From Heracleum sosnowskyi (taxonomy: Eukaryota > Streptophyta > Magnoliopsida > Apiales > Apiaceae), in assembly GCA_030848705.1 (NCBI GenBank), contig JAUIZM010000019.1, positions 186,001 to 250,000 of the forward strand: a DNA stretch of 64,000 bases, written 5' to 3'. The translations under genes were made by a program, and so were the position numbers. Under the pieces are notes generated by a model. It was not told where the DNA came from, did no database searches, and saw only the letters and a list, made by a program, of their open reading frames with translations. Positions within the stretch are counted from its first letter, which is position 1; every line of letters starts with the position of its first letter. Below are positions 53,301 through 63,492 of the stretch, piece after piece.

Positions 53301-54840
53301 TTCCAGAAGTTTTCTACAAAAGATGGCAGAATTGTTACTCTATATCACACTGATAAAAGTGTTCAACAATTATATGCAAGAAAAGCACTCTCTACAGCAA
53401 GTGAAGAATATCCAGATCTCTCACATGAAGAATTCTTGAGACTACAAAGAGAGACAATGGAAAGCTATACTGCTCCTGCTAGAGGTAGAGGAAGCAGAGG
53501 TAGGAGAGGTGCTAGAAGAAGTAAAAGAGGTTCTTTAACTCAAACAGTACCTAGACAGACAAGGTCTAGAGGGTTAAGAATTGAAGAAATTCCTGAAGCT
53601 TCACAAAATCTAACAGATCCTGTTATCAAGGATATCATGGAGAAAGAAGACAAGGAATTTGTTGAAGAAGAACCTGAATTGAGAAGAAAAACAAGTAAAT
53701 CAACTCTCAGCAATACAAATCAAATTGAAGATTCTAATCCTGACAATATTCAAGATCCTGACGAATCTGAAATTCTGCAAGAGGTTGATTTGATAATCTT
53801 ATCTACTGTTGTTGATTGTCACAACAAAGAAGTAGATGAAGAAGAAGAAGCCATAAGAAGAGATATTACAAAGAGAACAAATGAAGATTTCAATCTCTAT
53901 CTACAAAGGCTTAAACTTTCAAATGAAAGAAAATGGAGAAATCCAAGCAGACAAGAATCTTTACTTGAAAGAAGCTACACTCATTAAAAGGAGAAAGACA
54001 AGAAGTGGGAACACATAAGTACACTGAAGTGTGATACACCTATCAATTTTCAGACTGGTGGAATTATTACAAGTGCTTCAAGTGTTGTTGATTTGTCTGA
54101 TATGGCTAGATCAAAAACACTCTGGTTAAAGATGTTTTCGAATCTGAAGCAAATATCAAGTAATTCAAGAGGAGGTATTGGACACAGGGAAGCTGAATAT
54201 CTAAACATGTCATATGTTGATCCTTACTCCTTAACTGAAATTGGAGGTACTTTAACTTCTGAAAATCTGAACAATTATATTAGCTGTTGATATAGTTATA
54301 GATTGTCATGATGGTTTTGAAAAGAAAGAAAAGCTTCTGTACTTCATGAAAGATGGTAGTGTGAAGATTATATCTATTCAAGATCTGCTGATGAAAACTA
54401 CACAGGAACTGAAATATGTTCACTATCTGTTAAGATGGAAGAACCAAGTGTACAAAGTATGGGCTGACATGATTTTGTCAACTATAAGAAGAAGACTGGA
54501 TGGAAACAGTAATTTCGATGGTAATTATATTCCCATGTACTTAAATCAAAGAGGTCAGGATGTGGAAATGCAAAGAGGTACTGCTGTTAAAGAAGTAACT
54601 TTTGGTATGACCCAACTTACTCTCAATCCTGATGGGAAGGAAATTGCTTATCTTTTGCTTGAAGAGCACAGTCTACAGAAAAGCTCCATACAGAATCTCA
54701 GAGCAGCTATCTACCAGATTAATGAGGAAGATGAAGAACTCAGAAATCTTAATGAAAGACTGATTCAAATTCTTGAAGAAAAAGAAGAAAGTTTATTATC
54801 CAACTTCTTGAAGATGAATCTGTTCTATCAAAAAGTTTAA
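50334..54840 (+). pseudogene. Third ORF (env position) of F, about 1500 codons, broken
   Basis: The frame is open from 50334 to 53987 (1217 residues), then TAA at 53985-53987. It stays open in the same frame to a stop near 54288, with a 1-nt frameshift near 54280 leading into the final part (54346-54840). The N-terminal domain shares order and spacing with E: KKEWNFFFDTISRCF and FLQLIFNHL (from about residue 208). A disordered middle holds repeats of TQEPLNQS type (about residues 535-615) and NPD/PDA runs. A coiled coil lies at about 793-880 (SVVSEQTSINQRIDSLDTKV), and a basic patch ARGRGSRGRRGARRSKRG at about 1047-1064. The N-terminus is mildly hydrophobic (VISGVIFATNNFVAIL), but I would not call it a signal peptide. 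Function is unknown. Confidence 0.85.
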
Positions 54841-54937
54841 ACAGATAAGTTGTTTCTGAAGATACTCGTACATTTTGATACATGTTTTTGACATCATTGA
54901 ATATTTGAAATCTATACTTTATTTCACAAAGTATGAG

Positions 54938-54949
54938 ATTGGGGGAGAT
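54938..54949 (+). other. Polypurine tract of F
   Basis: ATTGGGGGAGAT directly before the 3' LTR. Confidence 0.9.
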
Positions 54950-55558
54950 TGTTAGATCAGAATTCAATGATCGTCAGAAGCTAGACTCAACTGATCAGGA
55001 TTGCTGACGTCATCAGTATTGTATGGTCATCAGTATTTGATCAAGCGTCAGTATCTTATTGATCATCAGGATTCCTACTCAGACTATGATCAGGATTGAT
55101 CATCAGAACTTGAAGCTGATCAGGATTCCTACTTCGAGTTATATTTGGAGTCTAGATAAACATGGAAGTTTATTCTATCTGTTCCTGGTTTGTAGAATGT
55201 AGCTATCGATTAAGGATAGGTTTCTATCTTTGTTATTGATTAGGACTTATCTTGTTATTGATAGAGAAGCTGTGTGCACTATATAAACACAGTCTTGGTT
55301 TCGATTTATGTATTCATTCGAGAGAGAACATAATCGAGGGAATCAAGAGAGAAGCTCTTAAGAACAGAATTTCTTGAGAGAGTTTTTGTAAACTAGCAGC
55401 TCTCAAGAACATCAGAATTTCTTGAGAGAGTTTGTAACAGTTTTATATCAGATTTAATAAAGTTGTTATTGATCTTTCATATTTGTGTTACATAAAGTCG
55501 AGAATCTTATACAATTGTATTCAACCCCCCTTCTACAACTGTTATTTATTGGGCAACA
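54950..55558 (+). repeat. 3' LTR of F
   Basis: 609 bp, with five visible differences from the 5' LTR (for example GTATGG for GCATGG near 55022, TTCGAG for TTAGAG near 55133, GGGCAACA preceded by TTATT for TTACT). It is followed by target duplication TAGGT. Confidence 0.96.
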
Positions 55559-55563
55559 TAGGT

Positions 55564-55636
55564 AAACCTTTTTAATTAGAATAAATGACGGAAAATCGAA
55601 AACCAAAACTTTCAATGTTTCGACTATCATATAATA
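55564..55636 (-). mobile_element. Helitron copy 2, 5' end (after F)
   Basis: The rest of the Helitron split by F. CCAAAACTTTCAATGTTTCG followed by ACTATCATATAAT corresponds to the 5' end of copy 3 (near 56758-56798), read on the minus strand. Its 5' end abuts the 3' end of copy 3. Confidence 0.6.
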
Positions 55637-56203
55637 CTGCCTTATATCCTGTGCGATGCACAGTTTTCTTTAATATTTTATTATTTTTATTTATATTTTT
55701 GTAATTATATATTTTTGATGAAATTTTAATATATATTTATATGTGTATATAATAAATTGGATTTATATATCTAACAATATAAGTATTTTAATTTAATAAA
55801 TTATTGACGTAATCTTTAGTAGTATTTTAGATATTAAAATAGAAAAATATTTTTAAATAATAGATCTAATGGTTGGTATTTATTTGCTATTAAAAAAATC
55901 TAAGAGTAACTAAAGTGCAAATAATAAAATATGTGCCCCGTAATGTGTCGAGTTTCTTTTAACATATGCTATTACTTTTATTTTTTTATTAATTATCTTA
56001 TTTAAATTGAATATTATAAAAAATTATATTAAACATGAATTTTATAAGTTTAATATAATGATATTGTCATTATTTCTATATTTTGCCCGTGTTATTTTTA
56101 ATTCGAATATGAGTTGTTTCAATTAAAAAATATAAAACAGACAATGTCCTTAAAAAGACAGTTAGTTACTTATTAATAATTATTTAAAATTATACTATAT
56201 TAC

Positions 56204-56269
<66 letters not shown>

Positions 56270-56798
56270 CACGTGTTAATTTTAGAAAATTAGTTGTTTA
56301 AATTAGAAAATAGAAAATTACATTACCTTTATATATATATATATGTTGCTCGTGTTACTTTTATAAAAATTAGTTGTTTAAGTTTAGAAAAATAAAAAAG
56401 GTTACGTGTTTAGCTGAAAAGGGTAAGTGGTTATTTATTAATAATTATATATAACAATATTATCATTACATATTTATTTTGCATGTGTTATGTTTAGAAG
56501 ATGAGTTGTTTTAGTTAGAAAATATAAAACATATATTGTGTTTTAGCTGAAAAAGGTAATCAGTTATAAATATGTAATAATATCACCATTATATATATAT
56601 ATATATATTACCTATTTTATTTTTAGAAGATGAGTTGTTTTAGTTAGAAAAATAGATAAAATAGGTAATGTATTTTAGCTGAAGAAAACAATTGGTTATA
56701 GATAGGCCCGACCCAAATTATAGATAGGTACGGCCCAAATACCGACCGACCGACCGACCAAAACTTTTAATGTTTCGTCTTTAATAATATAGTATAGA
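55637..56798 (-). mobile_element. Helitron copy 3, complete non-autonomous
   Basis: A minus-strand Helitron of about 1.16 kb. The 3' end has the hairpin CTGTGC-GAT-GCACAG at 55649-55663, then GGCAGT (degenerate CTRR-T). The 5' end on the minus strand reads TCTATACTATATTATTAAAG from 56798, a classic plant Helitron 5' terminus starting TC. There is no Rep/helicase ORF. It has internal TA microsatellites (56207-56265, and near 56590) and a CCGACC tandem near 56745. It is an inverted homologue of copy 1. Confidence 0.75.
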
Positions 56799-56824
56799 TA
56801 TATATATATATATATATATATATA
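56799..56824. repeat. TA microsatellite
   Basis: A (TA)n run separating the Helitron from the foldback element. Similar runs lie at the other junctions (57583-57595, 59058-59069). Confidence 0.9.
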
Positions 56825-57581
56825 GGCTAGTGATCAAATACAAACCTTTGTTAAAATACAAACTAAGAACCAATCTAAACCCTTAGATTAATATAATCTA
56901 ATGGCCCCCCTATATACACAACACACAACTAAAATACACCCTCCCACACACAATCACACATATTCCCCTCCGGTTTTAATTTTACTTTTCCCGTCAATCG
57001 TAGAGCTTTTTTTGAAATCCGACTTCACCATATTTTTCTCCATCTCCCAACGATCAATTTGCATACCATATTTGATATATTCCGACGATAAATCACTATT
57101 TATGCTTGCGAGAATCACTAAAATGTTGGTGATTCTTGTAAGAATAAATAGTGATTTCTGCGTAAATGTAGTGATTTTTTCTCCAGATCTATACGTAAAT
57201 TACAGATTTTGTACCGTAAAATCACTAAATTTATACGTATATAAAAATAAATAGCTAGATCTATGCTGAAATCACTATTTATTTTTACAGAAATCACTAA
57301 AATTATTTTTCAAATCGCGTCGAAACATAGCACATATGGTATGCAAATCGATCGTTGGGAGATGGAGAAAAATACGGTGAAGTCGGATTTCAAAAAAAGA
57401 TCTCCGATTGACAGAAAAAGTCAAATTAAAAACGGAGAGGAATAAGTGTGATCGTGTGTGGGAGGGTGTATTTTAGTTCTGTGTTGTGCATATAGGGGGG
57501 GCCATTAGATTACATTAATCTAAGGGTTCAGATTGGTTCTTAGTTTGTATTTTAAAAGAGGTTTGTATTTGATCACTAACC
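56825..57581. mobile_element. Foldback MITE in a TA array
   Basis: A 757-bp element that is almost entirely one inverted repeat. The left arm starts GGCTAGTGATCAAATACAAA and the right arm ends in its complement TTTGTATTTGATCACTAACC. Matching continues through AATCTAATGGCCCCCCTATA, CACCCTCCCACACACAATC and ATCTCCCAACGATC near the middle, so the arms are about 300 bp or more. ORFs across it are shadows. It lies between TA microsatellites, like rice Micron-type MITEs. RNA from it would be a long hairpin. Confidence 0.85.
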
Positions 57582-57595
57582 TATATATATATATA

Positions 57596-59045
57596 GGCAA
57601 GTGATCAAATGAGACCCTCTCTTAAAATGAGAACTGAGACTCAATCTCAGCCCCACGTTTTGTACATCTAGATGAAATCGTAGCCATACATATTAAAATC
57701 TAAATTTTATTTCCTCTGTATCATCTCTATAATCCACCCATTTCCTCTCTCTCTCTCATCCACCCATTTCCACATTTCTCTCACCCATCACAGCACTTCA
57801 CCTCTGACTACCACTCTTTCGACGCCACCTCCATTCCATTATACCAACGTCGTCATCTAAAATTCGTCATCACTGTTTCTACACGAATTCCGATCTATAT
57901 TGTTTTTGATCTGCTTCGGTTGCTCCTCCTACATGTTTTGCTCATCATTTCATATTCTTGATTGATGTAGCTTAATAGGAAACATATGCAATGAGTAACC
58001 AATTTCAGATTTGTAAGTTCTCAGATTTAACGATTTTTGTAAAATAAGTGGTTATGGCTGTTATAGCGGTGACATAGATGTGGAGGGATGAATATTATGT
58101 TAAGGATGATGATTGTGATGGTGGTATGTATAGTAGAGACAATAATTTTCAGTGATTTTGTTTTGAATTTATTTAGTGATTTGTGTTAAAATTAAGTGAT
58201 TTGTTTTTGCAATTTCAGTAATTTTAGTAATTTAGGATTAAATTTGGTGGTGATGATGATTCTGATAGTTGTATTTGGTGATGGTTGTTGCGTAGTGGAT
58301 GTTGAGATCAGCGCAATGTGATGATATACAATTATATAGGTGTGTATGTATATAGATGGTAATATTTATTTTTGGTGATTTTGGTGATTTGTTTTAAAAT
58401 ATTTTGGTGATTTGTTTTAAAATATTTTGGTGATTTGTATTGAGATTCGGTGATTTGTGTTGACATTCAGTGATTTTTAAAGATCTGAGTTATTAAATAC
58501 CTTTAAAGATGCTAGTGAAAGTGGCGGAGTGTGTAAAAATGATGGGTAGATCAAAAACGTGTATGCGGTGGTCAATCAGAGAAGATGATGTAAATTGGTA
58601 ATAGTTTCCGGTGATAAATCGGAGAAGAAAAGAGCAAATCGTAGATGTAACATATTGCAGAAGGATTGATCGGAGAAATGGAGAGGTGGTGGTAGTGTGC
58701 GGAGGTAAGAGAAGTTAGGCTAACCGGGGTCTGACCGGAAGGGGGGGGGGGATGGCGGCGATGTGTGACCGGAGATGGTGGGAGATGGCGGCGAGGTGGT
58801 GGGATAGATGACAGTGAGATGGTGGTGGGAGGTGGTGGATGAAGAAGAAATTTCAGATCTATATTTGGTAGTGGTGATACATACATGTGTGTGTGTATAA
58901 TTAATTTTTATGATTTAGATTTAAAGAAATAGAGGACTGAGATTATTTAATCAGTGTCTCATTACTATCTGAAATTAAAATTGGGCCTAATTTTGTGGCC
59001 CAATATGCAATTCTCATAATAACAGGGTCTCACTAGAATAGAGCT
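57596..59045. mobile_element. Second MITE-like element related to the foldback
   Basis: It begins GGCAAGTGATCAAATGAGAC, close to the foldback start (GGCTAGTGATCAAAT), after a TA run. The right end has TCTCATAATAACAGGGTCTCA, the imperfect complement of TGAGACCCTCTCTTAAAATGAGA at the left. Inside are repeats of TTTTGGTGATTTGT-type sequence (58370-58480) and a G-rich stretch with GGTGG runs (58680-58850). The proline-rich ORF 58572-58886 reads that G-rich stretch and is not accepted. It is probably a non-autonomous DNA element of the same family. Confidence 0.55.
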
Positions 59046-59183
59046 CTCTCTCTCTCTCTATATATATATGAAATGTGATATTATTATTTTTTATAAATAA
59101 TATGTCGGCGTTTTAAAAAGATTTTGAGACAAATTTTATCACATCTAACATTTTTCTTTACCAAATGTACATGTACACATGTG
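59046..59183. other. CT/TA microsatellite and A+T-rich sequence
   Basis: A (CT)n run to about 59058, then (TA)n, then unremarkable A+T-rich sequence. Nothing else is recognised. Confidence 0.6.
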
Positions 59184-59873
59184 ATACGATTTTACCGGCA
59201 TTTTAAATCTCAATTGCGGAAAGTGGGTAAGAATAAACTAGAAGCACGTGTCCGTAGGGTATCCAATATTAGATCCATGGACAATAATAATAGAACCAAA
59301 ATGTCAACCAAAGTTTTGTCATTTTCTCTCACAAGATTTCTCTCACTTCATGTGGCTCGGTCGGTGAAATAGGAGAATTTCCAATTAGTAGCAAAAAGAT
59401 GAGCTCATCAGAGCTAATCAACATAGTCGCAGCTACAGACGACTATGCAATAATACATTTTGTAATGAAAATCATCAACTTCTTTAAACAGCGATGTATT
59501 TTACTATAAACAAAACTAATATTTTAAATGTTGTTGAGTTATTAAAATTTTAAAATTATCACTCAAATATTTCAAATTTGTCAATAAATTCCTAATCAAT
59601 GCTTCAACTAAAATAATGATAGTGTCTAATGTTAAACAAAAGCAGTTGTACCAAACTTATTAATAATTAATTTTAGATCCATGGACAATAATAATAGAAC
59701 TAAAATGTCAACCAAAGTTTTGTCATTTTCTCTCACTTCCTGTGGCTCGGTCGGTGAAATAGGAGAATTTCCTATTAGTAGCAAAAAGATGAGCTCATCA
59801 GAGCTAATCAACATTACAGACGACTATGCAATAATACATTTTGTAATGAAAATCAATAACTTTAAACAGTGAA
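59184..59873. repeat. Local duplication of an unknown unit
   Basis: A block at about 59272-59490 (ATCCATGGACAATAATAATA through GAAATAGGAGAATTTCC and GAGCTCATCAGAGCTAATC) recurs at 59677-59873. Between them a second block (59497-59660, ACTATAAACAAAACTAATAT onward) recurs at about 60898-61052. The two copies of the first block differ by a 14-bp and a 9-bp indel. The short + ORFs at 59124-59372 and 59681-59872 share MDNNNRTKMSTKVLSFSLT. I recognise no protein family. It could be a duplicated gene fragment or an unknown repeat. Confidence 0.65.
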
Positions 59874-60722
59874 CCGGGCCGGATTTTTTCAAAAATCGGG
59901 CCAGGTCGGGCTTCCTCTAAAATATGAGATTCATTTTAGGCTCTCGGGCCGGGCCGGATCGGGCCGGGCCGGATCTTTATCCGGGCTTTTTTTTAAATTT
60001 ATATATAAATAATTTTTTTCCCTTTGTTTTGCAAAGTTAATATATTAAAATACAGAAAAAGCAAAGTTTTCCAAAAAAACGACCATAAAAGAGCTACAAT
60101 CCTGAACTATTGAAATTCAGAAAACATAACAAGAGATACCACGATACCTATTACTAAAAAACTATTAGCATAATGTTTTATCATAAAACATAAGTGCAAC
60201 TCAAGAACATTTTACACATAATATGCGTTATTGAACTTAACCTGACCGTAAGCCATACAAATCTACTCGTACATGACCATTTCAAGAATCACATACACTA
60301 CACTCAATAAATCTTCTAGAAAAAAAGGTTTGTCCTACACATTGTTGATTTTTCTTAACCTCATTATTCTTCATATTCTCTCTATTACTAAGTTTAATAT
60401 TCATGAAATTTATTTAAAATATTATAAATTTTCAAATTTTATCTATAAAAAATCAGTTTTTTATCCGGATCTCTCAAAAAGCCCGGGCTTTTATACGGGT
60501 CGAACCGGGCTTTTTGAAAGCCCGGGCTTTATCCGGGCTTTTCAAAAGCCCGGGCTTTTCGGGCTTCGGGCCGGGCCAGGATTGACGAAAAATAGTAGGC
60601 CTGTTTAAGGCCCTCGGGCCGGGCCGAACCGGGCCGGGCTTTTTTCGGACCGGGCTTTTCGGGCTTTTTTTCCAATCGAGCTAGGCCGGATTTCGGGCTT
60701 CAGGCATTTTGAACATCTCTAG
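59868..60722. mobile_element. GGGCCGGGCC-rich hAT-like repeat
   Basis: Both sides carry GGGCCGGGCCGG and CCGGGCTTTT arrays (59870-59985 and 60475-60695), and the right side ends AGGCATTTTGAACATCTCTA. Its complement TAGAGATGTTCAAAATGCC is a common plant hAT-type terminus. The left end CAGTGAACCGGGCC is less clear and I find no convincing 8-bp duplication. Comparison with the undisturbed duplicate suggests that the inserted DNA runs from about 59868 to as far as 60890. The ORF 60273-60608 crosses the repeat and is not a gene. Confidence 0.55.
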
Positions 60723-61929
60723 TTGTTCGTAACATTTTCAAATCCTATGTACCTACTCCACCTATATATAGCATATGCAATGTAAAAATCATTTGATTTT
60801 TAGAAAAATGATATATTTTTTATCTTTTCTTAAAAAATATTTAACTGATTCCATTTTTAAAATCGGGTTTATCATTATGAATATTGTTTAAATGGTGTAT
60901 TTTACTATAAACAAAACTAATATATTAAATGTTATTGAGTTATTAAAATTTTAAAATTATCACTCAAATATTTCAAATTTGTCAATAAATTCCTAATCAA
61001 TGCTTCAACTAAAATAATGATAGTGTGTAATGTTAAACAAAAGCTGTTGTACCAAAATGTCGACCAAAGTTTTGTCATTTATTGGGCTGGTACGTTGATA
61101 GATGAAAATTTCGGATATCTTGACAGAGCAAACTTATTATCTTAATTAATTTGTTTTAAAACATGTTTCAAAATTAAATAATAATTAATTTCAAAATTAA
61201 TTTAAGTGATTCCATTTTTCATCTATTTAATTAATTAAGTAACCCTTAATTACTATTATATATAGAATAAATTACTTATTTAGAAGTATTTATTTACAAC
61301 CTATTAACTCAATTTATAATTGATATGATCATAAGTTGAATATTATGAACCAACTACTTTTTTCATAATTTATTGCGGCTGGTACGTTGATTGATGAAAA
61401 TTTCAGATATCTTAAATTTTACACACATTTTAAAGCCCAATTGTGGGAAGTGTGTAAGATTAAACTAAAAGCAGTAGTACGTAGGGTTTCTAATTATAGA
61501 TCAACCAATAATGAAGATGCTTAAATGTCAACGAAAGCTACGTTGTTTTCTCTTATTGCTCATCACCGGATCGCTGATTTAAGAATTGTAGATACTATTG
61601 TTCAAAAAAAAAAATCGTTGTAGATACTTTGAGGTAACAAACTTGTTATCTTAATTTTCGTTTTTTTCTAATAAACAAAAATCATGAGCAACAAGTGAAC
61701 GACCATTCTAGAATAAATATCTTAAAAAACACTTAAATATTGAAATACCGAGAATAGATAAGAAACCAAATAGGCAAAAGTACGAAACCAAATAGGAAAC
61801 AACCACCAAGACAATATAATACAACAATACGTAACTGTTATATATAAGAAAGAACAAAAAAATAACTTAGTTGTAATGTAGCTTTAACAAATTAAACAGC
61901 TAAATCGCATAATCTTCGCTAAGACACGA
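60723..61929. repeat. Further degraded copies of the duplicated unit, A+T-rich
   Basis: 60898-61052 repeats 59497-59660. 61050-61085 repeats the TGTCAACCAAAGTTTTGTCA segment with a change. The stretch GGCTGGTACGTTGATAGATG at 61084-61120 recurs at 61377-61413. 61425-61560 resembles 59195-59345 (CCCAATTGTGGGAAGTG, GTAGGGTTTCTAATTATAGA). The rest is A+T-rich with no ORF of note. Confidence 0.6.
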
Positions 61930-63491
61930 TGTAACACCCTCATATCCAGGGTCGGAGATACAGGTTGTCACGTTTCTTATTCCATACAAAACACTTGATA
62001 CTTGAATCTTAATAAAATAAATCAACACACATGGTAACCCCACTATCAATATACTCACGCCAGTTATGTCTCATAAACGAAATTGCAAAAGCAGTAGTCA
62101 TATGATCCATAAGTTAAAGTTATTACAACCCAAAAGTAAAATGCTTGAAACCTACTGTCAGTATGATTTCTACTTGAAACCAGAAAGGCAGCGCAAACGT
62201 TTGTTCTTATTCATTAATATACATAAGTGATACTTATAAATAAACCAGAGCAACAAGAGTTGCACTCCGAACCAACTCAGTACTTCTACCTGAGGTGCTG
62301 CAACTGTCATCCTATGGGCGATCTGCACGACCCAGACGCGCTTCCGAGCGGTATGACGAATCTTGGCCATCTACTCTAGCTGTTGTGTTGTGATATATAT
62401 AAAAGAAAGCAAGAGTGAGCACTAAGCCCAGCAATAATATAAAGCAGCATAATCATATATGTAAGCTTATGTCATAATTGAAAATTTTTAAAACTTCATT
62501 CGTATACAGAATGATATATTTAAATATTATTTTCGTCAAAACGTGCCATACAGTTCAAATACTGTATGAGGTATAGTACTTTGTTAAAATATTATTAACA
62601 AGTATCCGTAACCGGTATTTAACCCAAGTTACCAAACATTTCTGAAATTCCAATCCTTGGAAAAACATGGGGAACTGTACAGGGCTACGCGCTGGTATAC
62701 GATGATCAGTCGTCATACCATAGATTCTCTACTAGTAGATGGATAATCCTGAAGGTCATTACCCTAGCCGCATACGGGCTTTTAGGTTGGACCGGCGTCA
62801 CTCGGCCTCTTACACATTAGTAACCACATGGCGACATCAAGGCCACACAAGTGGACCTGCTCCCTGCCAACGGATTCCACTGGACTGGCGTCACCCAGCC
62901 TCTTATTATATTTCCACCTGGCGACATCAAGGCCAGAAAAAAATAGTTTTTATTTGCGGGACCGTGCATTACTCGGCCATTTACGTGAAAATGTCTTTCC
63001 CCCAACTATCTATAACTGGAACGGATATTAATCCAGTTCCCCAAGCATAAGCTTGTTGATAGGTTTTGTAAAAAAAAAATACCCTTACTTCCGGTTTATA
63101 TAGGAAGTAAGTCACAATGTGAGTTGACCGTTGTCAACTGACCTCGATCCTCGAGTAAAACATTTCGAAATCACGACCTGGGAGTTTTGTAAAATATCTT
63201 TAGCTCTGATAATTCAGAAACCCAAACTATATCACTTTTAATGAAAGAGGAAAGTGAAATCATATGCTCACTTCCTGGAATGGATTCCCGATTTTTATAA
63301 GTTAAAAACCATAGTCATCATTTGAGATAATTCAATAAAAATAGTTGGGAACCCCTACTACAATCAAATAAATCTTTTTAAGATCAGAAAATATTTTAAA
63401 TAACTATTGGAACCTTACGTAATATTTAAATAAGGTTCTATGATTTTTAAATCATTTTTGGAATATTTAATAAATATTCAAATAATAAATA
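61930..63491 (-). repeat. gypsy LTR, minus strand, right end cut off
   Basis: It begins TGTAACACCCTCATATCCAG (+ strand), matching in form the end of the B LTR (TGTAACAGCCCCAGATCCGG at 17041). Further B-like text follows: AAGCAAGAGTGAGCACTAAG (62405), GGATATTAATCCAGTTCCCC (63014) and AATATTTAATAAATATTC (63462). No tRNA-Met primer site lies to its left, so it is either the 3' LTR of a minus-strand element whose body lies to the right, or a solo LTR. It is interrupted near 63491 by the next element, before the expected TTACA end. The ORFs at 62739-63050 lie in the LTR. Confidence 0.65.
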
Positions 63492-63492
63492 T

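Larger units (their letters stand above)
43676..55558 (+). mobile_element. SIRE-like Copia element F, full length but mutated
   Basis: An 11,883-bp LTR retrotransposon flanked by TAGGT (43671-43675 and 55559-55563). Each LTR is 609 bp; five differences are visible between them. It has a primer site, gag, pol, spacer, a long third ORF and a polypurine tract, the same plan as E. Gag, pol and ORF3 are each broken, so this copy should be non-autonomous. It is inserted in Helitron copy 2. It is older than E by LTR divergence. Confidence 0.96.

Noticed and set aside
58572..58886. Proline-rich 104-aa minus-strand ORF
   Set aside because: It reads a G-rich low-complexity stretch inside a MITE-like element. 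There are no family motifs, and its composition explains the open frame.
60273..60608. 111-aa + ORF
   Set aside because: Its C-terminal half reads the CCGGGCTTTT repeat of the hAT-like insert, and the N-terminal half has no family signature.
62739..63050. 103-aa + ORF and overlapping frames
   Set aside because: They lie within LTR sequence, and a short internal near-repeat (CTGGCGACATCAAGGCC-type text) explains the repeated peptide. There is no domain.
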